Of a stretch of 64,000 bases of DNA, positions 9,848-17,300 are shown piece by piece (position 1 is the first letter of the stretch; every line of letters starts with the position of its first letter). This DNA comes from Calothrix sp. NIES-2098. GTDB lineage: Bacteria; Cyanobacteriota; Cyanobacteriia; Cyanobacteriales; Nostocaceae. The position numbers and the translations under genes are program-made. The notes beneath the pieces were generated by a model that saw nothing but the letters and a program-made list of their open reading frames with translations, was not told the DNA's origin and did not search any database. The stretch is taken from assembly GCA_002368175.1 (NCBI GenBank), contig AP018172.1, positions 6,265,001-6,329,000 of the forward strand, in the 5' to 3' direction.

Positions 9848-10021
9848 ATGTCTTTCATAGATTGTATACTATTAACTATCGCCAATACTGTTGCCTGCCT
9901 TGCATTCCCCAAATTACTATCTATGGTTTTGACACCCAAAACCAAAAAAACTATCCCATCCTCAACCCCTATAACAGCAGCTGAATCTAGTTCAGAAATT
10001 GAAATCCCCAGTTATTCTTAA
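9848..10021 (+). CDS. Small hydrophobic protein, paralogue B
   Basis: 57 residues, MSFIDCILLTIANTVACLAF at the start. The core LLT-NTVACLAFPKLLS is shared with paralogue A about 700 bases upstream on the same strand. The ribosome site AAGGAGGGGG is about as strong as one can be. After the hydrophobic core come basic residues (PKTKKT) and a short acidic Ser-rich tail ending PSYS. The pair looks like a local duplication with tails free to diverge. No family was recognised. Confidence 0.7.
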   Translation: MSFIDCILLTIANTVACLAFPKLLSMVLTPKTKKTIPSSTPITAAESSSEIEIPSYS

Positions 10022-10555
10022 TCACTAGACGGGTTATGCCTAGGTAAATGCTGGCGAGTGCGATCGAATGGTAGGGCAAACTTGAATCTTATTTGTAAGT
10101 GCATATTTCTGCTTACCAACCTGCACTAAACATTAGAGAATGCTCTTGATGAGATGGAAATCCAGCCAGCTTTGGTAAAGCTATTGCTTTGGGGGAGGAT
10201 GGATACAAATACAATCATATAATTATTCTTTCTCCCTTGTAGCAAACTCAAAACTTTTATTTAGCACAATCTTGAATTAACTAAAGAATTTACTTCCATA
10301 AAAAGTAGATAGATAAATAATAAAATAAAAACAAAAGATGGGCAGGCTTTATTAGAGGTAATACCCATTTGAATAAAGAATACAACAGATGGTTAGAGAA
10401 CAGTGGTGTGCCCTAAAGCATGATGATATCGAGCAAATGTTATTGCCCACTGTAGCTAGGTTGTGGAGGGCATTGCCTAGGCTGTTGACTTTGACTGACT
10501 TTGGGTGTTTTTGATTCATACTGTTTCTGTGTTCGTGTCACGTCTTTCTTTAGTT
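10022..10555. other. Intergenic stretch without a recognised gene
   Basis: About 530 bases, AT-rich in the middle. Only very short frames occur (for example 41 codons from 10389), with no ribosome site or family match. No tRNA-like or strong hairpin structure was seen before the palindrome at 10556. Confidence 0.5.
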
Positions 10556-10607
10556 ATTGCGAGCGAAGCGAAGCAATCCTAGGCGATTGCTTCGCTTTGC
10601 TCGCAAT
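10556..10607. repeat. Palindromic interspersed repeat (GCGAAGC type)
   Basis: Two 23-base arms with one wobble mismatch enclose a 6-base loop (CTAGGC). The arm begins ATTGCGAGCGAAGCGAAGC. Palindromes of this wording are dispersed in many bacterial genomes and translate to the familiar VIASKAKQSPRIA-type peptide; here one does so in a weak frame (10554-10742, minus, TTG start), which I do not count as a gene. Confidence 0.85.
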
Positions 10608-10792
10608 GACATAATATTTTGCATTAATTGTCATCTCCTCAATGGCATCAGTAAACTCTGAAATAGGCAACACTTCCCTATGTAACCGACTCCAAACGAC
10701 AATCTCTACACAAAAGGAAGCTGCGTAAGGAGAGAATGTCAATATACTTAATAATTAATAAACTATTTTTGTGCTGACGAATAAATCTACCT

Positions 10793-11155
10793 ATGCTAAA
10801 AATTAAGGCATCTCAGGCTGAACCAGCAGTAATCGCAGCGGTTGCTGAGTATTTCAAGGTGTTATCAGAAGTTAGCCGACTACAGATTTTGACCTGTCTT
10901 AAGTCAGGCCCGATGAATGTGATGGAAATTGCGGAAGCGACTGGCTTAGGGCAGGCCAATCTATCCAAACATTTAAAAGTATTAACTCAAGCAGGGGTTT
11001 TATCTCGTCAGCCCAAAGGTACTAGTGCCTATTACGAGATTTCCGACCCAATGATTTTTGAACTTTGTGAATTAGCTTGCAATCGGATTAGCGATCGCAT
11101 TTTTCAACAAGCTGAAAGCCTCAAGGCTCTGCGCAGCAATACAGGAGTTTTTTGA
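10793..11155 (+). CDS. ArsR-family winged-helix transcription regulator
   Basis: 120 residues. The helix-turn-helix core is clear: VAEYFKVLSEVSRLQILTCL, then MEIAEATGLGQANLSKHLKVL and the wing AGVLSRQPKGTSAYYEISDP. Three cysteines are present: C35 in the helix LTCLKSG, and C92 and C96 in the C-terminal helix (ELCELAC). Family members act as dimeric repressors released by metals, sulfur species or redox change; a C-terminal Cys pair could be a sensor but is not a standard metal site I can name. The gene faces psbA and shares a hairpin terminator with it. It stands at the edge of the low-oxygen gene block and is the best local candidate to bind the ATAACTATnnnGTTAT sites. No full copy of that site is seen before its own start, only AACTAT. 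Confidence 0.9.
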   Translation: MLKIKASQAEPAVIAAVAEYFKVLSEVSRLQILTCLKSGPMNVMEIAEATGLGQANLSKHLKVLTQAGVLSRQPKGTSAYYEISDPMIFELCELACNRISDRIFQQAESLKALRSNTGVF

Positions 11156-11165
11156 CTCTAATTAG

Positions 11166-11190
11166 AAAAGCACCCTAGAGGAAGGGTGCT
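11166..11190. terminator. Shared hairpin terminator between arsR-type gene and psbA
   Basis: Arms AGCACCCT and AGGGTGCT with a 6-base loop lie between the convergent stops. On the minus strand the hairpin is followed by TTTTCT, so it best serves psbA. Confidence 0.75.
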
Positions 11191-11224
11191 GATACAGCAG
11201 GGTTAAGGAAAAGTTAATCGGGAG

Positions 11225-12307
11225 CTAGCCAGCGATAGCTGGAGCTTTTAGTGCGATCGGTTGGGCTTCCCCAGAGGCTAAATCTAGCGGGAAGTTATGA
11301 GCATTGCGCTCATGCATGACCTCAATACCTAGGTTCGCTCTATTTAACAGGTCAGCCCAGGTATTAATAGTTCTTCCTTCACTGTCCAAAATAGAGTTAT
11401 TGAAATTAAACCCATTCAAGTTAAACGACATGGTGCTAACGCCTAAAGCTGCAAACCAAATGCCGATTACAGGCCAAGCAGCAAGGAAGAAATGCAACGC
11501 GCGGGAGTTATTAAAGCTGGCGTATTGAAAAATTAATCGCCCAAAGTAACCGTGTGCCGCGACGATGTTGTAGGTTTCACCTTCTTGACCGAACTTATAT
11601 CCAGTATTAGCCGATTCAAACTCTGTCGTTTCCCGAACCAAAGTGGAAGTCACCAGAGAACCGTGCATTGCGGAAAACAGCGCACCGCCAAACACTCCCG
11701 CGACCCCTAACATATGAAACGGATGCATCAGAATGTTATGTTCTGGTGAAAACACAATCATGAAGTTGAAAGTTCCAGAGATACCAAGCATCATTCCATC
11801 AGAGAAACTGCCTTGTCCAATGGGATAGATCAATAACACAGCAGTTGCAGCCGCAGCAGGTGCAGAAAAGGCTACAGCTATCCAGGGACGCATCCCTAAA
11901 CGGTACGATAATTCCCATTGCCGACCCATGTAAGCATAAACAGCAATTAAAAAGTGGAAGACGATCGTTTCGTAAGGGCCGCCATTGTAAAGCCATTCAT
12001 CTAAAGAAGCAGCTTCCCAGATAGGGTAAAAGTGCAATCCAATAGCAGCTGAAGTAGGAACTACAGTCGCAGTGATGATGTTATTGCCGTAAAGCAGCGA
12101 ACCAGTTACAGGTTCCCGAATTCCGTCTACATCAACGGGAGGCGCAGCCACGAACGCCAAAACAAAGACAATTGCCGCAGTTAAAGCTGTAGGAATGAGA
12201 ATTACTCCAAACCAGCCTACATACAGCCGATTTTCCGTACTAGTAACCCAATTACAGAATCGATCCCATAAACTAGCGCTTCGGCGCTTTCCTAGAATTG
12301 TTGTCAT
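11225..12307 (-). CDS. psbA: Photosystem II D1 protein, low-oxygen D1' type
   Basis: 360 residues, the normal precursor length. It keeps the functional D1 residues: Y161, D170, E189, H190, H198, H215, S264, H272, H332, E333, H337, D342 and A344, followed by a C-terminal extension for processing. It carries A80, L158 and A286 instead of the usual G80, F158 and T286; this triple is the published signature of the D1' form made under micro-oxic conditions in several cyanobacteria. Q130 is the low-light-type residue. The start at 12307 has no strong ribosome site, as is common for psbA. Its upstream region is shared with the divergent flavoprotein gene and holds the palindromic operator at 12374. 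Expression at low oxygen is inferred from residues and context. Confidence 0.96.
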   Translation of the reverse strand: MTTILGKRRSASLWDRFCNWVTSTENRLYVGWFGVILIPTALTAAIVFVLAFVAAPPVDVDGIREPVTGSLLYGNNIITATVVPTSAAIGLHFYPIWEAASLDEWLYNGGPYETIVFHFLIAVYAYMGRQWELSYRLGMRPWIAVAFSAPAAAATAVLLIYPIGQGSFSDGMMLGISGTFNFMIVFSPEHNILMHPFHMLGVAGVFGGALFSAMHGSLVTSTLVRETTEFESANTGYKFGQEGETYNIVAAHGYFGRLIFQYASFNNSRALHFFLAAWPVIGIWFAALGVSTMSFNLNGFNFNNSILDSEGRTINTWADLLNRANLGIEVMHERNAHNFPLDLASGEAQPIALKAPAIAG

Positions 12308-12373
12308 TGTTTAATGAGTGCGAATGAATAGATGTAATGTCGATTGACAAGAGTAACTTGCCACTTACATTTT

Positions 12374-12405
12374 ATAACTATTTGGTTATATAGTTGTCAA
12401 GTTAA
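12374..12405. promoter_or_regulatory. Palindromic operator, double site (psbA / flavoprotein)
   Basis: 12374-12389 reads ATAACTATTTGGTTAT, arms ATAAC and GTTAT six bases apart (extendable to TATAAC/GTTATA). A degenerate copy, ATAGTTGTCAAGTTAA (9 of 13 fixed positions), abuts it at 12390-12405. The site is 66 bases before psbA and about 105 before the divergent flavoprotein gene, so one regulator could serve both. The same wording recurs at 16930 and 17240. Confidence 0.7.
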
Positions 12406-12494
12406 AATTTTCTGTAGTTGTTAGGTATACAGATTCACCCACATAGGAGTACAACTAAGATGATAAAATTACTCAAAAGTTATTTAGTTAATTA

Positions 12495-13628
12495 ATGAAG
12501 AAGCCCGTTATGACCCGTGTCTTGCCTCCTCTACGGATTGGTAAACATATTGCTCGCTATCCCATTGTTCAAGGTGCAATGGCAGTACGGGTATCTGGTG
12601 CAAATCTAGCTGGTGCTGTAGCTAATGCAGGAGGGGTAGGTGTAATTGCTTCTTTAGGGCTAGGGTTGCATTCTCCATATTTTGAACCGCGCAAACGAGG
12701 GAGCTTTTTTACAGCTAATCGTCTTGCTTTAATTGATGAACTGGCTAAAGCACGCAGTATCAGTCCAGAGGGTGCGATCGCAGTTAATATCTTAGTTGCC
12801 ACTAAAGATTATCCAGAGTTAGCGCAAACGGCAGCTGCTCATGGAGCCAATATCATCATTACTGGAGCAGGATTACCGCTATCTTTACCTGAGTACACCG
12901 CCGAATATCCTGATGTGGCACTAGTACCGAGTGTATCGAACGTAGAAGCAGCGCAGTTAATCTGTCAAACCTGGAAAATGCGATACAACCGCCTTCCAGA
13001 TGCTTTGATTATTGAAAATTGTCAAATGGTGGGCGGGCATTTTAGCCAATGCGAACAGATTAGTCTGCCAGGGTTCACAATTGAAACTGTGATATCCCAA
13101 CTACGGGAATATTTAGAACAAAAGCTAAGTGTGACTATACCGTTGATTGTCACGGGTGGGATTTGGGATCGGACTGATATTAATCGGATGTTGTTGATGG
13201 GGGCAAATGGCGTACAAATCGGTACTCGCTTCATCACCACAGAAGAATGTGACGCCGATCGCCGTTATAAAGAATTTCATCTTCATGCCCGTCCACAAGA
13301 TATTATGACTGTGCCCAGTCCAGTGGGTAAACCTAGCCGTGCTTTATCTAATGATTTTGCACAACAGGCGATCGCAGGTTCATCAACCATAGAACGGCGA
13401 TGTATTGCCAATTGTTTAGAATCCTGTTTGTGTCGAGACAGTGGCAAAACTTATTGTCTTCTACAAGCACTAGGGAAAGCAGCTCAGGGCGACGTAGAAA
13501 ATGGACTGATTTTTTCTGGAGCCAATGTTAGGTACACTGAGCGAATCATGACGATTGCCGAACTGATGGCAGAATTAACTCAGCCTGAGGTGCGATCGCG
13601 CTCTAGTTGTCAATCAAAGGTCGAGTAA
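12495..13628 (+). CDS. Nitronate monooxygenase-like FMN protein
   Basis: 377 residues of the nitronate monooxygenase / 2-nitropropane dioxygenase / FabK fold. The N-terminal FMN-barrel start is PIVQGAMAVRVSGANLAGAV; the phosphate-binding end is VTGGIWDRTDINRMLLMGANGVQIGTRF. The motif NCQMVGGHF lies in the middle, and a Cys-rich segment (RCIANCLESCLC) near the C-terminus is typical of a bacterial subgroup. These proteins oxidise nitronates with O2, or reduce enoyl-ACP in FabK; which applies here cannot be decided. An ATG at 12510 is an alternative start. It is divergent from psbA across the operator, and the pentapeptide gene follows after one base. Its place in the low-oxygen block is inferred from that. 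Confidence 0.85.
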   Translation: MKKPVMTRVLPPLRIGKHIARYPIVQGAMAVRVSGANLAGAVANAGGVGVIASLGLGLHSPYFEPRKRGSFFTANRLALIDELAKARSISPEGAIAVNILVATKDYPELAQTAAAHGANIIITGAGLPLSLPEYTAEYPDVALVPSVSNVEAAQLICQTWKMRYNRLPDALIIENCQMVGGHFSQCEQISLPGFTIETVISQLREYLEQKLSVTIPLIVTGGIWDRTDINRMLLMGANGVQIGTRFITTEECDADRRYKEFHLHARPQDIMTVPSPVGKPSRALSNDFAQQAIAGSSTIERRCIANCLESCLCRDSGKTYCLLQALGKAAQGDVENGLIFSGANVRYTERIMTIAELMAELTQPEVRSRSSCQSKVE

Positions 13629-13629
13629 T

Positions 13630-14343
13630 ATGCATGTGGATGAAATTCTCAAACGTTATGCTAGCGGGGAACGCAGCTTTCAGCGACTCAATTTGCAAGA
13701 AGCAGAGCTAACAAATGCTAACCTTAGCGGCGCAGATTTTAGCTATACCGATTTACGTCAGACACGCTTAGGTAAAACCAACTTCAGCCAAGCTTGTTTG
13801 CGGGAAGCAGATTTAAGTGAAGCTATCCTTTGGGGTACAAACTTGAGTGAAGCTGATTTGTATCGTGTGATTCTGCGAGAAGCAGATTTGACAGGTGCAA
13901 AGATAGTTAAGACTAATCTGGAAGCAGCCAACTTAATTAAAGCAAGTTTATGTGGCGCTAATTTAAACGGTGCCAAACTTTCGCGTTCTCTACTATTTCA
14001 AGCTGACTTGCGCCCCAGTTCCGACCAGCGCACAGATTTGGGATACGCTGATTTAACTGGCGCAGATTTAAGCTATGCAGACCTCAGAGCCGCTTCACTA
14101 CATCACGCCAACTTGGATGGAGCAAAGTTGTGTCGGGCAAATTTGAGTCAGAGAATTCAATGGGAAGATATGCAAACTGATTTGAGTGGAGCGAGTTTGC
14201 AAGGAGCAGATTTAAGCTACGCCAATCTCACTAGTGCAATCCTGCGAAATGCAAATCTCAAAGGAGCAGACTTAACAGGAGCAATTCTCACAGATGTAGA
14301 ATTTCAAGGCGCAATCATGCCTGATGGTACAGTTCATGATTAA
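13630..14343 (+). CDS. Pentapeptide-repeat protein
   Basis: 237 residues, almost all A(D/N)Lxx pentapeptides such as ANLSGADFSYTDLRQ, expected to fold as a right-handed quadrilateral beta helix. No signal peptide or membrane segment. Cyanobacteria have dozens of such proteins, mostly of unknown role. The start codon is one base after the stop of the flavoprotein gene, so the two almost certainly share a transcript and translation is probably coupled. It may be a scaffold or partner for that enzyme, but this is only inferred from context. Confidence 0.88.
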   Translation: MHVDEILKRYASGERSFQRLNLQEAELTNANLSGADFSYTDLRQTRLGKTNFSQACLREADLSEAILWGTNLSEADLYRVILREADLTGAKIVKTNLEAANLIKASLCGANLNGAKLSRSLLFQADLRPSSDQRTDLGYADLTGADLSYADLRAASLHHANLDGAKLCRANLSQRIQWEDMQTDLSGASLQGADLSYANLTSAILRNANLKGADLTGAILTDVEFQGAIMPDGTVHD

Positions 14344-14465
14344 AAATGAGCGATCGCTCTCAATATAGATACAGATGCGATCGCCCATTCTCTAATTCAT
14401 TAAAATGCACAAACCTGACTAATCCTATATTAATATTTATTAAGTCCATGTCTTTTTGTTTATTT

Positions 14466-14481
14466 ATAGCTATATAGTTGT
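14466..14481. promoter_or_regulatory. Degenerate copy of the palindromic operator
   Basis: ATAGCTATATAGTTGT keeps the spacing and 11 of 13 fixed positions of ATAACTATnnnGTTAT. It lies 366 bases before the dioxygenase-like gene in a 500-base spacer (14344-14847) that otherwise holds nothing I recognise. The distance is long for a promoter operator, so this is tentative. Confidence 0.35.
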
Positions 14482-14847
14482 TAAGCAATCCAATGACTTG
14501 GTGGTGCATCAGTCGGGTACTCATTTCCTGTTAATGATGTAAGTACCTTCAACTACCACAAAATCAACTCAGTAGCTTTGGCATTAATTATAAAATGTCA
14601 GGTTCAACTACCATTTTTGACCGCCCATTATCTGTCTAATTTCTCATAAGATGCTCAGTCAATGACATGAAATGGGGCGGTAAAAATCAGGTAATCAAAA
14701 ATTGTGCGATTAATTTTGATGAGTTAATATTCAGCATTTAAGTACTGAATATGAAGTGATTCAACTCTCATAATTAATGCGATAAACCATGATTTGTAAC
14801 CAATAAATACCAAGTTTTACTCAACGTCATCAGGTTGATATTTTGTT

Positions 14848-15702
14848 ATGCTCAATCAGCTTCATAAATATATTCCCAGAATTCCATCAGAATTGGTTTA
14901 CCGAAGAGAATTAATGTGCCACTCTCGAAAACTTCCTGTGCTATCTCCGCAAGATAAAATTATTGTGGATACTCTTCGTCAAGAAGGAGTTTTCATTACT
15001 TCCTTACAAAATTTAGGAATTAGCAAAACACCAATGCTTCTGCAAGCAGCTGCAAGCCAGTTATCTAATATGGAAGTAGCTTTAGAAGCTAAAATTCAAA
15101 ATCAACAAAACTTGGGTAGTGTAGAAAACCCAGCTTATCCACAAATTTTCACGGTGACAGATTTACCCGATTTTTCTAACTGGGGAAGCGAACAAAGGTT
15201 ACTAAATATTATCGAGAACTATATTGGTCTTCCTATAGCTTTTCAAGGCGTACATTTACGCCGAGACTTTGCCAATGAGGCAGCTGTAACTACAGAATTA
15301 TGGCATCTAGATGCAGAAGACCGCCGGATGGTGAAGGCGATCATTTACCTCAATGATGTTAGTGAAGAGCATGGCCCGTTTGAGTACATTCCCAAATCCC
15401 AAATGTCACTATTACGAGAAATGCAAATTCGCTCAAAGATTGTACCAAAAACAGCAAAAGGTTTAGTAGGGTTGAATGATGCAGAAATAGAAAAAATTGT
15501 ACCTAAATCGCTGTGGAAGTCTTGTCCGGGGAAAGCCGGAAGTATTGTGATTGCAGATCCTAGAGCCATATTCCACCACGGTAAATCTCGCAAACAATCA
15601 CGGTCAACTCTATTTTTTGTTTACACTGCTAAAAATCCTTTACGACCCGAATGTTGCAAGCAATATAGCGATCGAACTTTTGCTAGGGTATTGCCAGTTT
15701 AA
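14848..15702 (+). CDS. Phytanoyl-CoA dioxygenase-like Fe(II) protein
   Basis: 284 residues. The iron-binding triad of the 2-oxoglutarate dioxygenase fold is visible: H153 and D155 in WHLDAEDRR, and the distal histidine H243 or H244 in IFHHGKSRKQSRSTLFF, with a following Arg that could bind 2-oxoglutarate. The middle block YLNDVSEEHGPFEYIPKSQ is the usual PhyH pattern. The substrate is unknown; relatives hydroxylate lipids, small molecules and natural products. Such enzymes need O2. It stands alone between the pentapeptide gene and convergent acsF, inside the low-oxygen block, with a degenerate operator far upstream. No ribosome site is strong. Confidence 0.75.
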   Translation: MLNQLHKYIPRIPSELVYRRELMCHSRKLPVLSPQDKIIVDTLRQEGVFITSLQNLGISKTPMLLQAAASQLSNMEVALEAKIQNQQNLGSVENPAYPQIFTVTDLPDFSNWGSEQRLLNIIENYIGLPIAFQGVHLRRDFANEAAVTTELWHLDAEDRRMVKAIIYLNDVSEEHGPFEYIPKSQMSLLREMQIRSKIVPKTAKGLVGLNDAEIEKIVPKSLWKSCPGKAGSIVIADPRAIFHHGKSRKQSRSTLFFVYTAKNPLRPECCKQYSDRTFARVLPV

Positions 15703-15822
15703 TACATTACTGAGGCTAGGTAGCTTTTATTAGGCATACTAAATAATTCCCTTAGTCAAGCTAAGATTGCAAGGCGATCGCACACAAAAACACAACCTGA
15801 AACGAGCGATCGCCTTAGCAAT

Positions 15823-16899
15823 TTAACAAACTTTTCCCCGCAGGGCTTCAGCGTCGATGGGTTTAATTAAATAAACTAGGAATAAATTCCAAATAATTGC
15901 AGCGACCAAGGGAATTTTACGGATTACTTTCACGAATTTGGGCTGAGAACTGCGGTCAATTTCCACTAATTTCAAGTTGTAATCTGAGCAACGATGCAAA
16001 CGCGAGAAGAATTTGGGATGTTCGGTGTTTAGCATCACGGGAAAAGCACGCCCAGCCGTTTCATTAGTGTTGCGAATAACTTGGCGATCGAATTCTGTTT
16101 CATCCAGCCCTAATGAGTGGTAAAAACCTGCACGTTCGTGAACTGTTAGGGTGTGGGTAGCAAATACCGATAATAAGAAAAAGCGACTCCACAATCTAGC
16201 TTTCCAAGTTTTCCAGAGTTGGGGTTGCGATCGCAATAAAGCTTTGAAGATATCCCCATGACGATTCTCGTCCTGACACCAGCTTTCAAAATAGCGAAAG
16301 ATTGGATAAAACTGGTGTTCTGGATGCTTTTGCAAATGACGATAAATCAGAATGTAACGCCAATAGCCGATTTTTTCTGATAAATATACCGTGTAAATTA
16401 CCCAGGCGATCGGGAAAAATGTATAGGTGCGAGTTTTAGTGACATCAGCTAAATCTAGCGAAAGTTTGAAATCACCCATTGCTTTGTTGAGGAATCCTGC
16501 ATGACGCGCTTCATCACGAGCCATCAGATTAAATATTTCCGCCAAAAGTGGACTGCGATTTTTAAGCTTGCGGGATAGTTCTTTGAAGAGTAAAAACCCA
16601 GAGAACTCTGAAATACAAGAACGTTCCAGATACTCAATAAAAGACTGGCGTGCTTCTGCGCCAATATGTTCCCAAGACTGCTCAAACGCCTCATCCCGCA
16701 CAAAATGGTGACGGTTGTAGTCTGCTCGCATTTCTGTTAGCATCGCCTGCAACTCTGTTTCCTGAGCAGACAGATCTAGGCTAGCCGCAGTTTCAAAGTC
16801 TGTAGTGTAAAACCTCGGAGTCAGTACGGTTTCTTTAGTTGGTGTTTTAATTCCCGGCTTCGGTTCTTTCGGGGCAGACTGGGATAAGGTATTAACCAT
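15823..16899 (-). CDS. acsF: Mg-protoporphyrin IX monomethyl ester (oxidative) cyclase
   Basis: 358 residues, the normal length for the aerobic di-iron cyclase (AcsF/ChlA/CHL27), which forms the fifth ring of chlorophyll using O2. Ferritin-like iron ligands are present, including E130-x-x-H133 in DEARHAGF and E211-x-x-H214 in DENRHGD. Many cyanobacteria have two copies, one for air and one (ChlA-II) for low oxygen. The neighbours (hemF, heme oxygenase, D1') suggest this is the low-oxygen copy, as in the chlAII-ho2-hemN operon of Synechocystis; sequence alone does not settle this. The palindromic operator is 31 bases before the start codon. Confidence 0.95.
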   Translation of the reverse strand: MVNTLSQSAPKEPKPGIKTPTKETVLTPRFYTTDFETAASLDLSAQETELQAMLTEMRADYNRHHFVRDEAFEQSWEHIGAEARQSFIEYLERSCISEFSGFLLFKELSRKLKNRSPLLAEIFNLMARDEARHAGFLNKAMGDFKLSLDLADVTKTRTYTFFPIAWVIYTVYLSEKIGYWRYILIYRHLQKHPEHQFYPIFRYFESWCQDENRHGDIFKALLRSQPQLWKTWKARLWSRFFLLSVFATHTLTVHERAGFYHSLGLDETEFDRQVIRNTNETAGRAFPVMLNTEHPKFFSRLHRCSDYNLKLVEIDRSSQPKFVKVIRKIPLVAAIIWNLFLVYLIKPIDAEALRGKVC

Positions 16900-16929
16900 G
16901 AGTTCTCAGCTAGTTAGCTTAACAATTAC

Positions 16930-16962
16930 ATAACTATCAAGTTATGATAACTGTGATGCTTT
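16930..16962. promoter_or_regulatory. Palindromic operator of acsF, double site
   Basis: 16930-16945 reads ATAACTATCAAGTTAT; with flanks it is CATAAC-N6-GTTATG, a perfect 6-6-6 palindrome. A second, weaker copy, ATAACTGTGATGCTTT (10 of 13 fixed positions), starts at 16947. The tandem layout repeats that seen at psbA. Its nearness to the acsF start (31 bases) would suit a repressor. Confidence 0.7.
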
Positions 16963-17043
16963 GACTAGCCCCTTGACCTAAAAGATTTACAATCCTTCAG
17001 AAAAGTTGGGGAATAGAACAATCGGGTCATGAGATCTAAAATC

Positions 17044-17084
17044 TAGATGCTGTAAATCACTACATAAAATACAGCAAGCATCTA
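17044..17084. other. Inverted repeat in the acsF-hemF spacer
   Basis: TAGATGCTGTA pairs with TACAGCAAGCATCTA across a 15-base loop, with a small bulge. It sits between the two operators in the 400-base divergent spacer. It could be a leader hairpin or a separate protein site; no poly-T follows on either strand. Confidence 0.45.
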
Positions 17085-17239
17085 AAACCTAGGAAAAGGT
17101 GTGCTTACAAGCTTTTCTACTGCTGAAGGTGAATAAGTTTGTTCGTAGTCAGGACTGGAGTGCTTACCAAGAAATCAATACACATACTAGGAAAAATCAT
17201 TTATTAAGTTTTGAAACATACCTGAAGTAAAATTACTAG

Positions 17240-17255
17240 ATAACTATAAGGTTAT
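17240..17255. promoter_or_regulatory. Palindromic operator of hemF
   Basis: ATAACTATAAGGTTAT matches the psbA and acsF sites at all 13 fixed positions (ATAACTATnnnGTTAT). It ends 45 bases before the hemF ATG. A half-site, GTAACTA, follows at 17264. Confidence 0.7.
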
Positions 17256-17300
17256 TAAAGAAAGTAACTACTCTTACTCAAAGCTTAAGAGAAATTCGCT

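Noticed and set aside
10554..10742. 62-codon minus-strand gene
   Set aside because: TTG start without a ribosome site, and its last third is the translation of the palindromic repeat.
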